NCBI GenBank assembly: GCA_004005435.1
Contig: RZWH01000005.1
Location: 266,837 to 330,836, forward strand
Origin: Rhodobacteraceae bacterium CCMM004
GTDB lineage: Bacteria; Pseudomonadota; Alphaproteobacteria; Rhodobacterales; Rhodobacteraceae
Direction: 5' to 3'
Length of the DNA: 64,000 bases
Shown here: one piece after another, positions 16,745 through 25,259 of the stretch
Layout: every line of letters begins with the position of its first letter
How positions within the stretch are numbered: the first letter of the stretch is position 1
Translations under genes and position numbers: made by a program
Notes under the pieces: model-generated
The model's database searches: none
The model's input: only the letters and a program-made list of their open reading frames with translations
What the model was told of the DNA's origin: nothing

Positions 16745-17563
16745 ATGCGCCTGATCTTTACCAACCTCGCCGCGGCCGCCGCCCTGGCCCTCGCGCCCGT
16801 CGCCGCCGCCGCGCAGGAGAGCGAGGCCGCCGCGCCGCTGGTCCTCTCGACTCAGTCGGCGGGGCCCGATCTGGTGTTCACCCTGGGTGCCGGGGCCAAG
16901 CTCGCGCCGGACTATTTCGGCTCGTCCGACTATTCGATCGGCCCGAGCGGCTCGTTCAGCTTTGGCTATCTCCGGCTGCCGGGCGGCCGCAGCTTCGGCA
17001 ATCTCGACACCTCGCCCGACGCCAGCAGCTTCGGCCTCAGGGGCTCGTTCCGCTTCGTCGGCGAGCGCTCGGCGGGGGACCACCCCGAACTGACCGGGCT
17101 AAACAAGATCGACAACACCCTCGAACTGGGCCTCGGCGTCGCCTACACCTCGCGGAACTTCGACGCCTTCGCCGACATGCGCTATGGCTTCTTCGGCCAC
17201 GAGGCGCTGGTTGGCGAGGTCGGGGCGGACTTCAAACTCCAGCCGACCGACCGGCTGACCCTGTCGTTGGGCCCGCGGGTGCAGATCGGGTCGAACAAGT
17301 TCAACGACACCTATTTCGGGGTGACTGCGGCGGAGTCCGCGGCCAGCGGGCTGGCGGCCTACAACCCCTCCGGCGGCGCGGTGAGCGCCGGGATCGCTCT
17401 GGGCGCCCGCTATCAGTTCAACGACGACTGGGGCATCGAGGGTCAGGTGACCTGGGACCGGTTCACCGGTGACGCCGCCGACAGCCCCATCGTTCAGCAG
17501 GGCGACCGCGACCAATACACCATCAGCGTCGGCGTGACCCGCCGGATCGTGCTGGACTTCTGA
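16745..17563 (+). CDS. Outer-membrane MipA/OmpV family protein
   Basis: A 272-residue outer-membrane protein. Residues 1-24 are a signal peptide (MRLIFTNLAAAAALALA, cleavage near AAA-QES). The mature part has alternating hydrophobic strands typical of a beta-barrel, with the OmpV-like opening LGAGAKLAPDYFGSSDYSIGP and a C-terminal TRRIVLDF ending in phenylalanine, the usual barrel-insertion signal. MipA in E. coli is a scaffold for murein enzymes, OmpV a surface protein; the role here is not known. It is divergent from terB with a 174-base gap, and an SDR gene follows 14 bases downstream. Confidence 0.88.
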   Translation: MRLIFTNLAAAAALALAPVAAAAQESEAAAPLVLSTQSAGPDLVFTLGAGAKLAPDYFGSSDYSIGPSGSFSFGYLRLPGGRSFGNLDTSPDASSFGLRGSFRFVGERSAGDHPELTGLNKIDNTLELGLGVAYTSRNFDAFADMRYGFFGHEALVGEVGADFKLQPTDRLTLSLGPRVQIGSNKFNDTYFGVTAAESAASGLAAYNPSGGAVSAGIALGARYQFNDDWGIEGQVTWDRFTGDAADSPIVQQGDRDQYTISVGVTRRIVLDF

Positions 17564-17577
17564 CCTCAGAGGCGGCC

Positions 17578-18381
17578 ATGGGCGCGGCGCCGCACGCCGA
17601 GACCGCCGCACTGGTCACCGGCGGGGCGCAAGGTCTGGGCCTCGCCATCGCCCGACGGCTGGTCGACGAGGGCTGCCGCAAGATCGTCCTGGCCGACCGC
17701 AACGTGGAGGGAGGCGCGGCCGCCGCCGCGGCGCTGGCCGCAGTCGGCGCCGATTGCCATTTCGTGGCGGTGGACATGGGCGATGCGGCCGACGCCGCCG
17801 CCATGGTCGACGCCGCGGCCGCGCGGATGGGCCGGGTCACCGCCCTGGTCAACGCCGCCGCCAACACCGACCGCGGCAGCATCTTGGACACCACCGCCGC
17901 GCAGTGGGATGCGATCTTGAACGTCAACGCGCGGGGGCCGTTCTTTGCGCTCCAACGTTTCGCCCAGCGGGCCATCGCCGCGGGGCATGCGGGGACGTGC
18001 GTGAACATTCTCAGCATCGTGGTTCATGGCGGCCTGCCTGTGCTCGCCCCCTACGTGGCCTCCAAGGCGGCGCTCCTGGGAATCACCAAGAACGCCGCCG
18101 CGGCGCTCGCCGCCCACCGCATTCGGATCAACGGCATCAACGTCGGCTGGATGGACACGCCGGGCGAAGACGCGACCCAGAGGCGCTGGCACGGCCGCGG
18201 CGACGGCTGGCTGGCGGCGGCCGAGGCGGCGACGCCCTTCGGCCGGTTGGTCAAGCCAGAGGACGTGGCCTGGCAGGCGGCCTTTCTTCTCGGGCCGCGG
18301 TCCGGGGTCGTGACGGGCAGCGTCATAGATTTCGACCAGCGGGTGATCGGCGCCTATCCCGACACCGATGCGGTGGGCTAG
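17578..18381 (+). CDS. Short-chain dehydrogenase/reductase (SDR)
   Basis: A 267-residue NAD(P)-dependent oxidoreductase. It has the TGGAQGLGLAIA nucleotide-binding motif (residues 14-25), a conserved NAA motif in VNAAANT, and the catalytic Tyr/Lys as YVASK near residues 159-163. DxDV-type cofactor specificity is suggested by ADRN at the end of beta-strand 2 (favouring NAD). The substrate is not clear; GWMDTPGEDATQRRWHGRG is a longer, polar substrate-loop region of the kind found in sugar or polyol dehydrogenases. It stands 14 bases after the OmpV-like gene. Confidence 0.85.
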   Translation: MGAAPHAETAALVTGGAQGLGLAIARRLVDEGCRKIVLADRNVEGGAAAAAALAAVGADCHFVAVDMGDAADAAAMVDAAAARMGRVTALVNAAANTDRGSILDTTAAQWDAILNVNARGPFFALQRFAQRAIAAGHAGTCVNILSIVVHGGLPVLAPYVASKAALLGITKNAAAALAAHRIRINGINVGWMDTPGEDATQRRWHGRGDGWLAAAEAATPFGRLVKPEDVAWQAAFLLGPRSGVVTGSVIDFDQRVIGAYPDTDAVG

Positions 18382-18479
18382 AGGCGGCGGTCTTGGCGCT
18401 TGTCATGACGCGAGGCAGGGGCATAGTCTGAGAACGACCCGGCTTCACCATCCGGGGCAATTTCGGAAAGTGAATTTGA

Positions 18480-19619
18480 ATGACTGTTTATTCCACCGAC
18501 ACCCTGCCCGGAGGGGTGTATCGTCCACCCACCGGCATCTCCCGCTTTCACCTGAGCTATGACGACACCCGAAACACCATCGTCGTCACCGTGCGTGCGA
18601 CGGCCGAGTTTTCGGTGCCCAACGGCAAGGTCGCGTGGACCGCGCATCGCGAGGCCGAGTTCACGCGGCTGCTGCACGAGGGTATCGGCGAGGTCTGGGA
18701 CAAGCGCTTTGCGCTGATCAACGGCGACCGGCGCATTCGGCCCACTGTGCAGCTACAGATCGTGCAGGACGGGGCGTACATGCGGATGACGGTGCAATCC
18801 GGCGTCTCGCCGCCCGAAATCGCGGCCTTCCTCACCAGCCGCAGCCACATGTCGCTGTTCGCCGCCGGTCTGGACGTGTTGGACGGCAATCTGGTTCTGC
18901 GATTGGACGAGGGCACGGTGCTGCCCTACAGCGACCTGATCGCCCCGGTGACGGCCGAAACGCTGAACCAGCACGCCTCGCAGATCGAGGCCTACGAGGA
19001 GAGCGAAGAGCGCGCCCGCACCGCGTTGGCCGGCAAGTCCGGGCGCATCGCCTTTCCCAAGGGCAGCTCTACGGTGACGGACGACATCCGCAGGTCGATC
19101 CAGGCGGCGATCTCGTACACCGCCTCGACCGTCTACCTCGGCCAGAAACGGGTGCCGCTGGAGGTGACGGGCTATCGCAACAGCAGCGAGACGCGCGCGC
19201 TCAGCCTCCAGCGGGCGCAGAACGTCGCGGCCATCGTGCGCGCATCCGGCAACTTCGATCCGCAACTGGTGGCGGCGGTGGACGGCGGGTCGAAATTCTC
19301 GGGCCACCGCTATGCCGTGATCCGCCCCCTGTCGCTGCCGCAGATCATCGCCAAGGTGGACTATCGCGCCGCGATCCACGAGTTCGGCCATTGCCTGGGG
19401 CTGCCCGACGAGTACCGCCTCTACCCGGGCCTGAGCGTCGAGGGTTCGCACGATGCCTACGACGCCCTGTGCCGGGACAACCGCCTGAGCCATCCGCCCT
19501 ATCCGGCCAAGCACGACAGCATCATGTCCACCGGCTCGCGGCTCTACCGCTGCCACTACGTGACGATTCTCGACTGCCTCAAGCGGGTGTCCGGCGACGA
19601 CGACTGGTCGATCGAATAG
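18480..19619 (+). CDS. Orphan protein with OmpA-like region and metzincin-type zinc motif
   Basis: A 379-residue protein I cannot place in a named family. Three parts can be seen. Residues 1-180 have no recognisable motif. Residues about 190-285 resemble the OmpA/MotB peptidoglycan-binding fold (GRIAFPKGSSTVTDDI, then TRALSLQRAQNVAAIVRASG). From residue 300 comes HEFGHCLGLPDEY, a zinc-protease HExxHxxG motif followed by Asp where many metzincins have His. IMSTGSRLY lies about 46 residues on, placed like a Met-turn. No signal peptide is evident. It stands alone between an SDR gene and prs; upstream sequence is AT-richer than its surroundings. Confidence 0.65.
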   Translation: MTVYSTDTLPGGVYRPPTGISRFHLSYDDTRNTIVVTVRATAEFSVPNGKVAWTAHREAEFTRLLHEGIGEVWDKRFALINGDRRIRPTVQLQIVQDGAYMRMTVQSGVSPPEIAAFLTSRSHMSLFAAGLDVLDGNLVLRLDEGTVLPYSDLIAPVTAETLNQHASQIEAYEESEERARTALAGKSGRIAFPKGSSTVTDDIRRSIQAAISYTASTVYLGQKRVPLEVTGYRNSSETRALSLQRAQNVAAIVRASGNFDPQLVAAVDGGSKFSGHRYAVIRPLSLPQIIAKVDYRAAIHEFGHCLGLPDEYRLYPGLSVEGSHDAYDALCRDNRLSHPPYPAKHDSIMSTGSRLYRCHYVTILDCLKRVSGDDDWSIE

Positions 19620-19626
19620 GCCGCCG

Positions 19627-20637
19627 TCACTCGCTGGCGTAGAGGAACTCGTAGATCGGTCCCAGCGTCTCGGGGTCGAAGAGCGAACTCACCGACGTGC
19701 CGTTCCAGATGTTCAGGATCGCCTGGGCAAAGATCGGGGCCGTCGGCACGATGCGGATGTTGCCCGCGCCCCTGACCGCCTCGGTGGGCTGGATGCTGTC
19801 GGTGATCACCAGGCTCTTCATCACGGATGCGGTGATGCGCTCGACCGCGGGGCCGGACAGGACGCCGTGGGAGATGTAGGCGTGGACCTCGGTGGCGCCC
19901 TCCGAGATCAGCGTCTCGGCAGCCTTGCACAGCGTCCCGGCGGTGTCGCAGATGTCGTCGACGATAAGGCAGGTCTTGCCCGCCACGTCGCCGATCACGG
20001 TCATCTCGGCGACTTCCCCGGCCTTTTCCCGCCGCTTGTCGACGATGGCCAGCGGCACCCCGATCCGCTGGGCCAACTCCCGCGCCCGGGCCACGCCGCC
20101 CACGTCCGGCGACACCACCATCAGGTCCGCCATCCGCCCGGCAAAGGCATGGCGGATGTCGAGCGCAAAGACCGGCGAGGCGTAGAGGTTGTCGACCGGA
20201 ATGTCGAAGAACCCCTGGATCTGCGCGGCGTGCAGATCCATCGTCAGCACCCGCTCGATGCCCGCGCTGACCATCATGTTCGCCACGAGCTTGGCGGTGA
20301 TCGGCGTGCGCGCTTTGGTCCGACGGTCCTGGCGCGCATACCCGAAATAGGGAATCACCGCCGTGATCCGCGCCGCCGAGGACCGGCGCAGCGCGTCGGC
20401 CATGATCAACAGCTCCATCAGGTTGTCGTTGGCCGGGTTCGAGGTCGGCTGGATGATGAACATGTCCTCACCGCGCACGTTCTCGTAGACCTCGACAAAG
20501 ATCTCCTGGTCGTTGAAGCGCTCGACCCGTGCCTCGACCAGTTTGGTCGACACCCCGCGGTGCATGGTCATCCGGCGCGCGATCTTCTGCGCCAAATGCG
20601 GGTTTGCATTGCCCGAGATGAGCTTGGGTTCGGTCAT
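19627..20637 (-). CDS. prs: Ribose-phosphate pyrophosphokinase
   Basis: Transfers pyrophosphate from ATP to ribose-5-phosphate to give PRPP for nucleotide, histidine and tryptophan synthesis. The 336-residue form starts [13 protein letters not shown]. Landmarks are the ATP region [17 protein letters not shown], the metal/ribose motif [22 protein letters not shown], and the PRPP-binding loop [13 protein letters not shown]. An in-frame ATG three codons upstream (20646) is possible. It is convergent with the metzincin-like gene (seven bases apart), and is divergent from the isomerase gene. Confidence 0.97.
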   Translation of the reverse strand: MTEPKLISGNANPHLAQKIARRMTMHRGVSTKLVEARVERFNDQEIFVEVYENVRGEDMFIIQPTSNPANDNLMELLIMADALRRSSAARITAVIPYFGYARQDRRTKARTPITAKLVANMMVSAGIERVLTMDLHAAQIQGFFDIPVDNLYASPVFALDIRHAFAGRMADLMVVSPDVGGVARARELAQRIGVPLAIVDKRREKAGEVAEMTVIGDVAGKTCLIVDDICDTAGTLCKAAETLISEGATEVHAYISHGVLSGPAVERITASVMKSLVITDSIQPTEAVRGAGNIRIVPTAPIFAQAILNIWNGTSVSSLFDPETLGPIYEFLYASE

Positions 20638-20742
20638 GGATGGCATGGGAGGGACGGCCTTGGCTACGCGGCGGATTCGTTGACACCGCCTAGCACACCG
20701 CTACCGTTCGGCAAACCTGTCCGCCGCCGGAGCCTGCGCAAA

Positions 20743-21342
20743 ATGCCCCATATCGACTATTACTTTTCGACGCAGTCGCCCTTCACCTACCTGGCCGGGA
20801 CCGAGCTGGAGCGGCTGGCCGAACGCCAGAACGCCACCATCACCTACAAACCCCTGGACATCATGGCGCTGTTCGCCCGCACCGGCGGCACGCCGCCCAA
20901 GGACCGCCATCCCAGCCGCCAGGCCTATCGCCTCCAGGACATCGCCCGGGTGGCGCGGGCCAAGGGGATGACGCTCAACGTCCAGCCCGCCCATTGGCCC
21001 ACGAACCAGGCGCCCTCGGCCTATGCGATCATCGCCGCGCAGAAGGCGGGGGGCGGCGATCTGGGCACGCTGGTGCACGCGATCACCCGCGCCTGCTGGG
21101 CCGAGGAGCGCGACATCGCCCAGGACGACGTGATCTCGGACTGCATGGAGGAGGCGGGGTTCAGCCCCGCCGTGGCGCTGAGCGGGATGCTCCAGAGCGC
21201 CGAGACCTTCGAGCGCAATCTGGAAGATGCGGTGACGGCGGGTGCCTTTGGCGCGCCGTTCTACGTCACCGACGACGATCAGCGGTTCTGGGGCCAGGAC
21301 CGCCTGCAATACCTGGAGAGCCACCTGGCCACGCGTGGCTGA
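20743..21342 (+). CDS. 2-hydroxychromene-2-carboxylate isomerase / DsbA-like thioredoxin-fold enzyme
   Basis: A 199-residue kappa-class-GST/HCCA-isomerase-family protein. The N-terminus HIDYYFSTQSPFTYLAG has the strand plus serine (S12 region) that contacts glutathione in place of a DsbA CxxC, and the C-terminal GAFGAPFYVTDDDQRFWGQDRLQYLE is the family hallmark. HCCA isomerase acts in naphthalene degradation, but most genomic relatives have other glutathione-dependent roles; I see no aromatic-degradation genes here. It overlaps the next gene by eight bases. Confidence 0.86.
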   Translation: MPHIDYYFSTQSPFTYLAGTELERLAERQNATITYKPLDIMALFARTGGTPPKDRHPSRQAYRLQDIARVARAKGMTLNVQPAHWPTNQAPSAYAIIAAQKAGGGDLGTLVHAITRACWAEERDIAQDDVISDCMEEAGFSPAVALSGMLQSAETFERNLEDAVTAGAFGAPFYVTDDDQRFWGQDRLQYLESHLATRG

Positions 21343-22132
21343 GGCAAGGCGCGCCGCGGCCATCGCCCGCTATGGGCGGGGTCCGCGGGCGGCGGTCGCG
21401 GTGCACTGCGCGCTTGCGAGCGGCGCGGCCTGGGCGCCGGTGGCCGAGCGGCTGGGCGATCTCCTGACCGTGGCGGCGCCGGACATGCCCGGGCACGGTC
21501 AGAGCCCGGCCTGGGACGGGCGGGGCGATTATCAAGCCGCCGTCGCCGCCGGGGCCGGAGCGCTCTGCGACGGCCCGACGCTCCTCATGGGCCACTCCTT
21601 CGGTGCGACAGCGGTGCTGCGCCTGGCGCTGGAGCGCCCGGACCTGGCCGCGGGCCTGATCCTGATCGAGCCGGTGCTCTTTGCCGCGACCCGGGGCACG
21701 CCGGTCTTCGACGCGCTCCTGCGGCTGGAGCGCCCGGCCATGGCGGCGCTGGAGGCGGGCGATGCCGAGGGCGCCGCCCGCCGCTTCACCGCCGTCTGGG
21801 GCGGCGGCACGGACTGGGCGGCGCTGACCCCGCGCCAGCGCGCCGGACACGCCCGCCGGATGCCTCTGGTGGCCGCGGGCGCAGCGGGGATCGTGGACGA
21901 CGTGGGTGGCATCCTGGCCCCGGGTCGGTTGGAGGCTCTGGCCGTGCCGGTTCTTTTGATCGCGGGGCAGGACAGTCCGCCGGTGATCGCCGCGATCCAG
22001 GCCGAACTGGCCCGGCGTCTGCCACGGGCGCACGAGGTGACGGTGCCGGGGGCGGGCCACATGTTGCCCCTCACCCACCCGGCCGCGGTGGCGGACGCGA
22101 TCCGCGCCCACCTGACGGCGCGTTCAGGCTAG
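21335..22132 (+). CDS. Alpha/beta-fold hydrolase
   Basis: A 265-residue hydrolase. The nucleophile elbow is GHSFG with Ser88, the oxyanion region is near VHCALASGAAW, the acid is likely the Asp in LIAGQDSPP, and the catalytic histidine is in GAGHMLPLTHP near the C-terminus. The GTG at 21335, overlapping the isomerase stop, is chosen over upstream frame positions because it aligns with the start of the fold. The natural substrate is not evident. It overlaps the convergent threonine aldolase gene by nine bases. Confidence 0.84.
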   Translation: MAEARRAAAIARYGRGPRAAVAVHCALASGAAWAPVAERLGDLLTVAAPDMPGHGQSPAWDGRGDYQAAVAAGAGALCDGPTLLMGHSFGATAVLRLALERPDLAAGLILIEPVLFAATRGTPVFDALLRLERPAMAALEAGDAEGAARRFTAVWGGGTDWAALTPRQRAGHARRMPLVAAGAAGIVDDVGGILAPGRLEALAVPVLLIAGQDSPPVIAAIQAELARRLPRAHEVTVPGAGHMLPLTHPAAVADAIRAHLTARSG

Positions 22133-23170
22133 GGCGGCCTTGAGCCGCACGACGAAGGCGTCGCAGTCTGCCGCCTCGGTCGCCCAGTTGCAGACCAGGC
22201 GCGCCGCGACGGGGGCGTCGGGCGCCACATCCATGTCGCCCTCGATGCCGTAGCCGCCGCCTGTCCGTTGCAGCGCCTCATGGGCGGACCGCGGCCATTC
22301 GGCATAGAGGATGTTGCCCTCCGGCGGGAACATCAGGCGCACGCCGTCGAGACTGCGCAGCCCCTCGGCCAGCCGCGCGCAGGCCGCGTTCGCCGCCGCT
22401 GCCATCTCCAGCCAGAGATCGCCGTCGAGATAGGCCGCCATCTGCGCCGACAGGAACCGGTGCTTGGAAAACAGGTGCCCCGCCCGCTTGCGCCGCAGAT
22501 CGAGGGTCCAGGCGCGATCGGGGTCGAACAACACCGCCGCCTCGACGCCCAGGCAGCCGTTCTTGGTCCCGCCGAAGCTCAGTGCGGCCAGGTCCCGGAC
22601 CATCTCGGACGGCGCCGCGCCGCTGGCGGCGACGGCGTTGGCGAACCGCGCGCCATCCATGTGCAGGGGCCGTCCGTGCCGCGCCGCGACCGCCGCCAAC
22701 TCCGCGACCTCGGCCGGGCGGTAGAGCGTTCCGCGTTCGGTGAGGTTGGTGATGCTGACCGGCCCGCGCTGGTGGTTGTGGACGTCGCCCTCACGGGTCG
22801 TGGCCATGGCCCGGGCCAGCGCGTCCGCTGTCATCTTGCCCCCCGCGTGGGGCACCGGGGTCAGGCGCGCGCCGCCCGAGGTCAGTTCGACCGCGCCGCA
22901 TTCGTCGACCAGGACATGGGCGATGTCGGTGCAGTAGATCTGCTGGTGCGGGTCGGCCAGGGTGCCGAGGAGCAGCATGTTCGCCGCCGTGCCCGTGGGC
23001 ACCAGCCGCACCTCCGCGCGGGGGACGTCGAGGAGCGTGCGGATACGGTCGGTCACCCGCTCCATCTCGGCCTCGACGCCGTAGGGCAGGGCGTATCCCG
23101 TATTGGCGGCCGCCACGGCGTCCATCACCTTGGGGTGGGCCGGGCCGGTGTTGTCGGAGGCAAAGGTCAT
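22124..23170 (-). CDS. ltaE: Low-specificity L-threonine aldolase
   Basis: PLP enzyme that cleaves L-threonine or L-allo-threonine to glycine and acetaldehyde. The 348 residues start MTFASDNTGPAHPKVMDAV, the family opening (FRSDN-like), and contain HMDGARFANAVAA with the PLP-ring Asp, and the Schiff-base lysine in SFGGTKNGCLG at about residue 201. It overlaps the ycgN stop by four bases, forming the unit ribF-ycgN-ltaE. Confidence 0.93.
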   Translation of the reverse strand: MTFASDNTGPAHPKVMDAVAAANTGYALPYGVEAEMERVTDRIRTLLDVPRAEVRLVPTGTAANMLLLGTLADPHQQIYCTDIAHVLVDECGAVELTSGGARLTPVPHAGGKMTADALARAMATTREGDVHNHQRGPVSITNLTERGTLYRPAEVAELAAVAARHGRPLHMDGARFANAVAASGAAPSEMVRDLAALSFGGTKNGCLGVEAAVLFDPDRAWTLDLRRKRAGHLFSKHRFLSAQMAAYLDGDLWLEMAAAANAACARLAEGLRSLDGVRLMFPPEGNILYAEWPRSAHEALQRTGGGYGIEGDMDVAPDAPVAARLVCNWATEAADCDAFVVRLKAALA

Positions 23171-23664
23171 GCGATGGGCTCGTCGATGATGTGGTCTTCC
23201 CAATCGTCCTCGGCGACGTCGAACTCGGACACCGTCCAGTCGCGCACCGAGACGCCGGCGCGGTGGACGCTCTCGGGGTCGCCGGTGATCAGCGGATGCC
23301 AGTCGGGCAAGGGCCGGCCTTCGTGCAGGAGGCGATAGGCGCAGGTCTGCGGCATCCAATACGCGTGACGCGGTAGGCTGTCGGGCGTCAGGACGACGCA
23401 TTCGGGCACCAGCGTCTTGCGCACCGCGTAGTGGGCGCAGCGGCAGGTGGCGTCGTCGAGGAGGCGGCAGGCCACCCGCGTGAGCTCCACCTCGCCGGTG
23501 TCGGCATCCTCCAGCTTGTTCAGGCAGCACTTGCCGCAGCCGTCGCAGAGCGCCTCCCACTCCGCCGCCGTCATCCGGTCGAGCGGCACCCGCTCCCAGA
23601 AGCGGGGACGAATTTTCGACGAAAATTCGTCCCGATCTTTCGTCGAAAGATCGCGCCCGCCCAT
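23167..23664 (-). CDS. ycgN: YcgN-family cysteine-cluster protein with palindrome-encoded N-terminus
   Basis: UPF0260/YcgN family, 165 residues; the family has a conserved CxxCxxCC cluster, probably metal binding, but no settled function. Here it is CDGCGKCCLNK (Cys40, 43, 46, 47), followed by VACRLLDDATCRC and WMPQTCAYRLL. Family homologues such as E. coli YcgN start a few residues before FW; here the ATG is the one coupled to the ribF stop (TGATG at 23664), which adds about 20 residues (GGRDLSTKDRDEF...) that are entirely encoded by a palindrome pair. No ATG or GTG lies between the palindromes and FWER, so the extension is probably translated. Confidence 0.85.
   Translation of the reverse strand: MGGRDLSTKDRDEFSSKIRPRFWERVPLDRMTAAEWEALCDGCGKCCLNKLEDADTGEVELTRVACRLLDDATCRCAHYAVRKTLVPECVVLTPDSLPRHAYWMPQTCAYRLLHEGRPLPDWHPLITGDPESVHRAGVSVRDWTVSEFDVAEDDWEDHIIDEPIA
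23605..23653. repeat. Twin palindrome B inside the ycgN N-terminus
   Basis: Two adjoining hairpins. 23605-23633 has a 14-base arm (GGGACGAATTTTCG) and its complement around one base; 23633-23653 has a 10-base arm (CGATCTTTCG) and its complement around one base. Core sequences TTCGACGAA and TTCGTCGAA resemble the TTCGAA core of the other pairs, and GC flanks (CGGGCGC/GCGGGG) can pair. It lies in frame and contributes about 17 codons to ycgN, directly after the start codon. Confidence 0.88.
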
Positions 23665-24593
23665 CAGCGCGCCGCCAACATGGCGCGGGCGCGGGCGCTG
23701 TCGGCGTCCATCTGCGCCACCAGCGCGGTCAGGCTGTCGAAGCGCGCCTCGTCGCGCAGATAGGCGACGAGCGCCACCGACAGGGTCTCGCCGTAGAGAT
23801 CGCCGTCGAAGTCGAACAGGAACGTCTCCAGGTTCGGGCGGTTGTCGCCGAACATCGGCCGGACGCCCAAGCTCGCCACCCCGTCGTAGGTGCCGGTATG
23901 GGGTCCGGTCAGGACGTCGGCCTGCACCGCATAGACCCCGAGCCGGGGCAGGTGCAGCCCGTCGAGTGCCATGTTGGCGGTGGGGTAGTTGAGCGTGCGC
24001 CCCCGCTTTTCCCCGTGCAGGACCGGACCCTCGATCCGGTGCAGGTGGCCCAACATCGCCGCGGCGTCCTCGGGGCGACCGTCCGACAGGGCCTCGCGGA
24101 TGCGGGTCGACGAGACCTCCAGGCCGCCAGTCTCGATCAGGTCGGCGACGGTGACGTCGATCCCGGCTGCGCCGCCCAGGCGGCGCAGGTCCGCGGCGGT
24201 CCCGGCGCGCCCCTTGCCGAACCGGAAATCGGCGCCCACGACCGTGTGGCCCAGGCCCAGGCCGCGGGCCAAGACCTCGTCGACGAACCCCTCGGGCGTC
24301 AGCGCCGCCAGGGCGGTGTCGAAGGGCAGTTCGAACAGCAGGTCGACCCCCAGTTTTTCCAGCCGGTGCGCCCGCGCGGCGGCGTTCATCAGGCGGAACG
24401 GCGGCGCGTCGGGCGCGAAGACCTCGCGCGGATGCGGCTCGAACGTCACGACGGCGAGCGGCGCGGCGTCCCGTCCCGCGGCGGCGGCGATCACCGCTTG
24501 GTGGCCCAGGTGGACACCGTCGAAATTGCCGATGGCGGCACTGGCGCCCCGCGCGTCCGGCGGGACGGCGCTATGATCTCGAACGATCCGCAT
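23664..24593 (-). CDS. ribF: Bifunctional riboflavin kinase/FMN adenylyltransferase
   Basis: Makes FMN from riboflavin and then FAD from FMN. The 309 residues hold an N-terminal nucleotidyltransferase domain with IGNFDGVHLGHQAV (21-34) and a C-terminal kinase domain with GRTLNYPTANM and the closing LETFLFDFDGDLYG motif. The ATG at 24593 starts at the family-typical MRIVRDHSAV; a longer frame to 24629 is less likely. The stop overlaps the ycgN start. Confidence 0.95.
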   Translation of the reverse strand: MRIVRDHSAVPPDARGASAAIGNFDGVHLGHQAVIAAAAGRDAAPLAVVTFEPHPREVFAPDAPPFRLMNAAARAHRLEKLGVDLLFELPFDTALAALTPEGFVDEVLARGLGLGHTVVGADFRFGKGRAGTAADLRRLGGAAGIDVTVADLIETGGLEVSSTRIREALSDGRPEDAAAMLGHLHRIEGPVLHGEKRGRTLNYPTANMALDGLHLPRLGVYAVQADVLTGPHTGTYDGVASLGVRPMFGDNRPNLETFLFDFDGDLYGETLSVALVAYLRDEARFDSLTALVAQMDADSARARAMLAAR

Positions 24594-24632
24594 GTCCGCC
24601 CCGATACCGCCGGGGGCGGGGGCGCGCAAGCG

Positions 24633-25076
24633 TCAGTCGAACTTGGCCGAGGGGGCCAGCACGGTCGCCTCGCCCTTGAGCACGACGGTGCCGTCGACGG
24701 CGCAGTGGGTGGCGAGCTGCACCCGACGGCGGCTGTGGTCGATGGCCGTCACTTCGACCTCGGCGCGGACCCAGTCGCCGGGACGGACGGGTGCCATGAA
24801 TTTCAGCGTCTGGCCCAGATAGACGGTGCCGTGGCCGGGGAGCTGCTCGCCGATCACCGCCGAGATCAGGCCGGCTGTCAGCATCCCGTGGGCGATGCGA
24901 CCCTCGAAGATCGTGTCCATGGCGTAGGAGTCGTCCAGATGCACAGGGTTGCGGTCGGTCGACACCTCGGCGAAGAGTTCGATGTCGCGGTCGGTCACCT
25001 GTTTGGTCAACGACCGGGTCATCCCGATTTCCAGCTCTTCGATCGTGATCGTTCCGCGGGGCATGTTGTCCAGCAT
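24633..25076 (-). CDS. MaoC-like (R)-specific enoyl-CoA hydratase
   Basis: Hot-dog-fold hydratase, 147 residues, PhaJ-like. The active-site Asp/His pair is in DRNPVHLDDSYA (residues about 41-52), followed by GRIAHGMLTAGL, the standard hydratase-2 motif. Such enzymes hydrate trans-2-enoyl-CoA to (R)-3-hydroxyacyl-CoA, often feeding polyhydroxyalkanoate synthesis; no pha genes are in the window. It precedes ribF on the same strand with a 39-base gap. Confidence 0.88.
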   Translation of the reverse strand: MLDNMPRGTITIEELEIGMTRSLTKQVTDRDIELFAEVSTDRNPVHLDDSYAMDTIFEGRIAHGMLTAGLISAVIGEQLPGHGTVYLGQTLKFMAPVRPGDWVRAEVEVTAIDHSRRRVQLATHCAVDGTVVLKGEATVLAPSAKFD

Positions 25077-25259
25077 CGCCTTGTCCTCCGTCCTCGGAAG
25101 GGTTTACGTTGCTGCGGTGCAGAAAGCAAGATAATTCGCCCAGGAGTGCGATAACTGTAATTTAGTTGCGCCACAGATTCCATGCGCGGGAGTGTTTCGC
25201 GAGACCGCGCAGGGCCCCACCCCATGAGCGCAGGGCGGCGGCCGCGACCGGGAGTGGCA

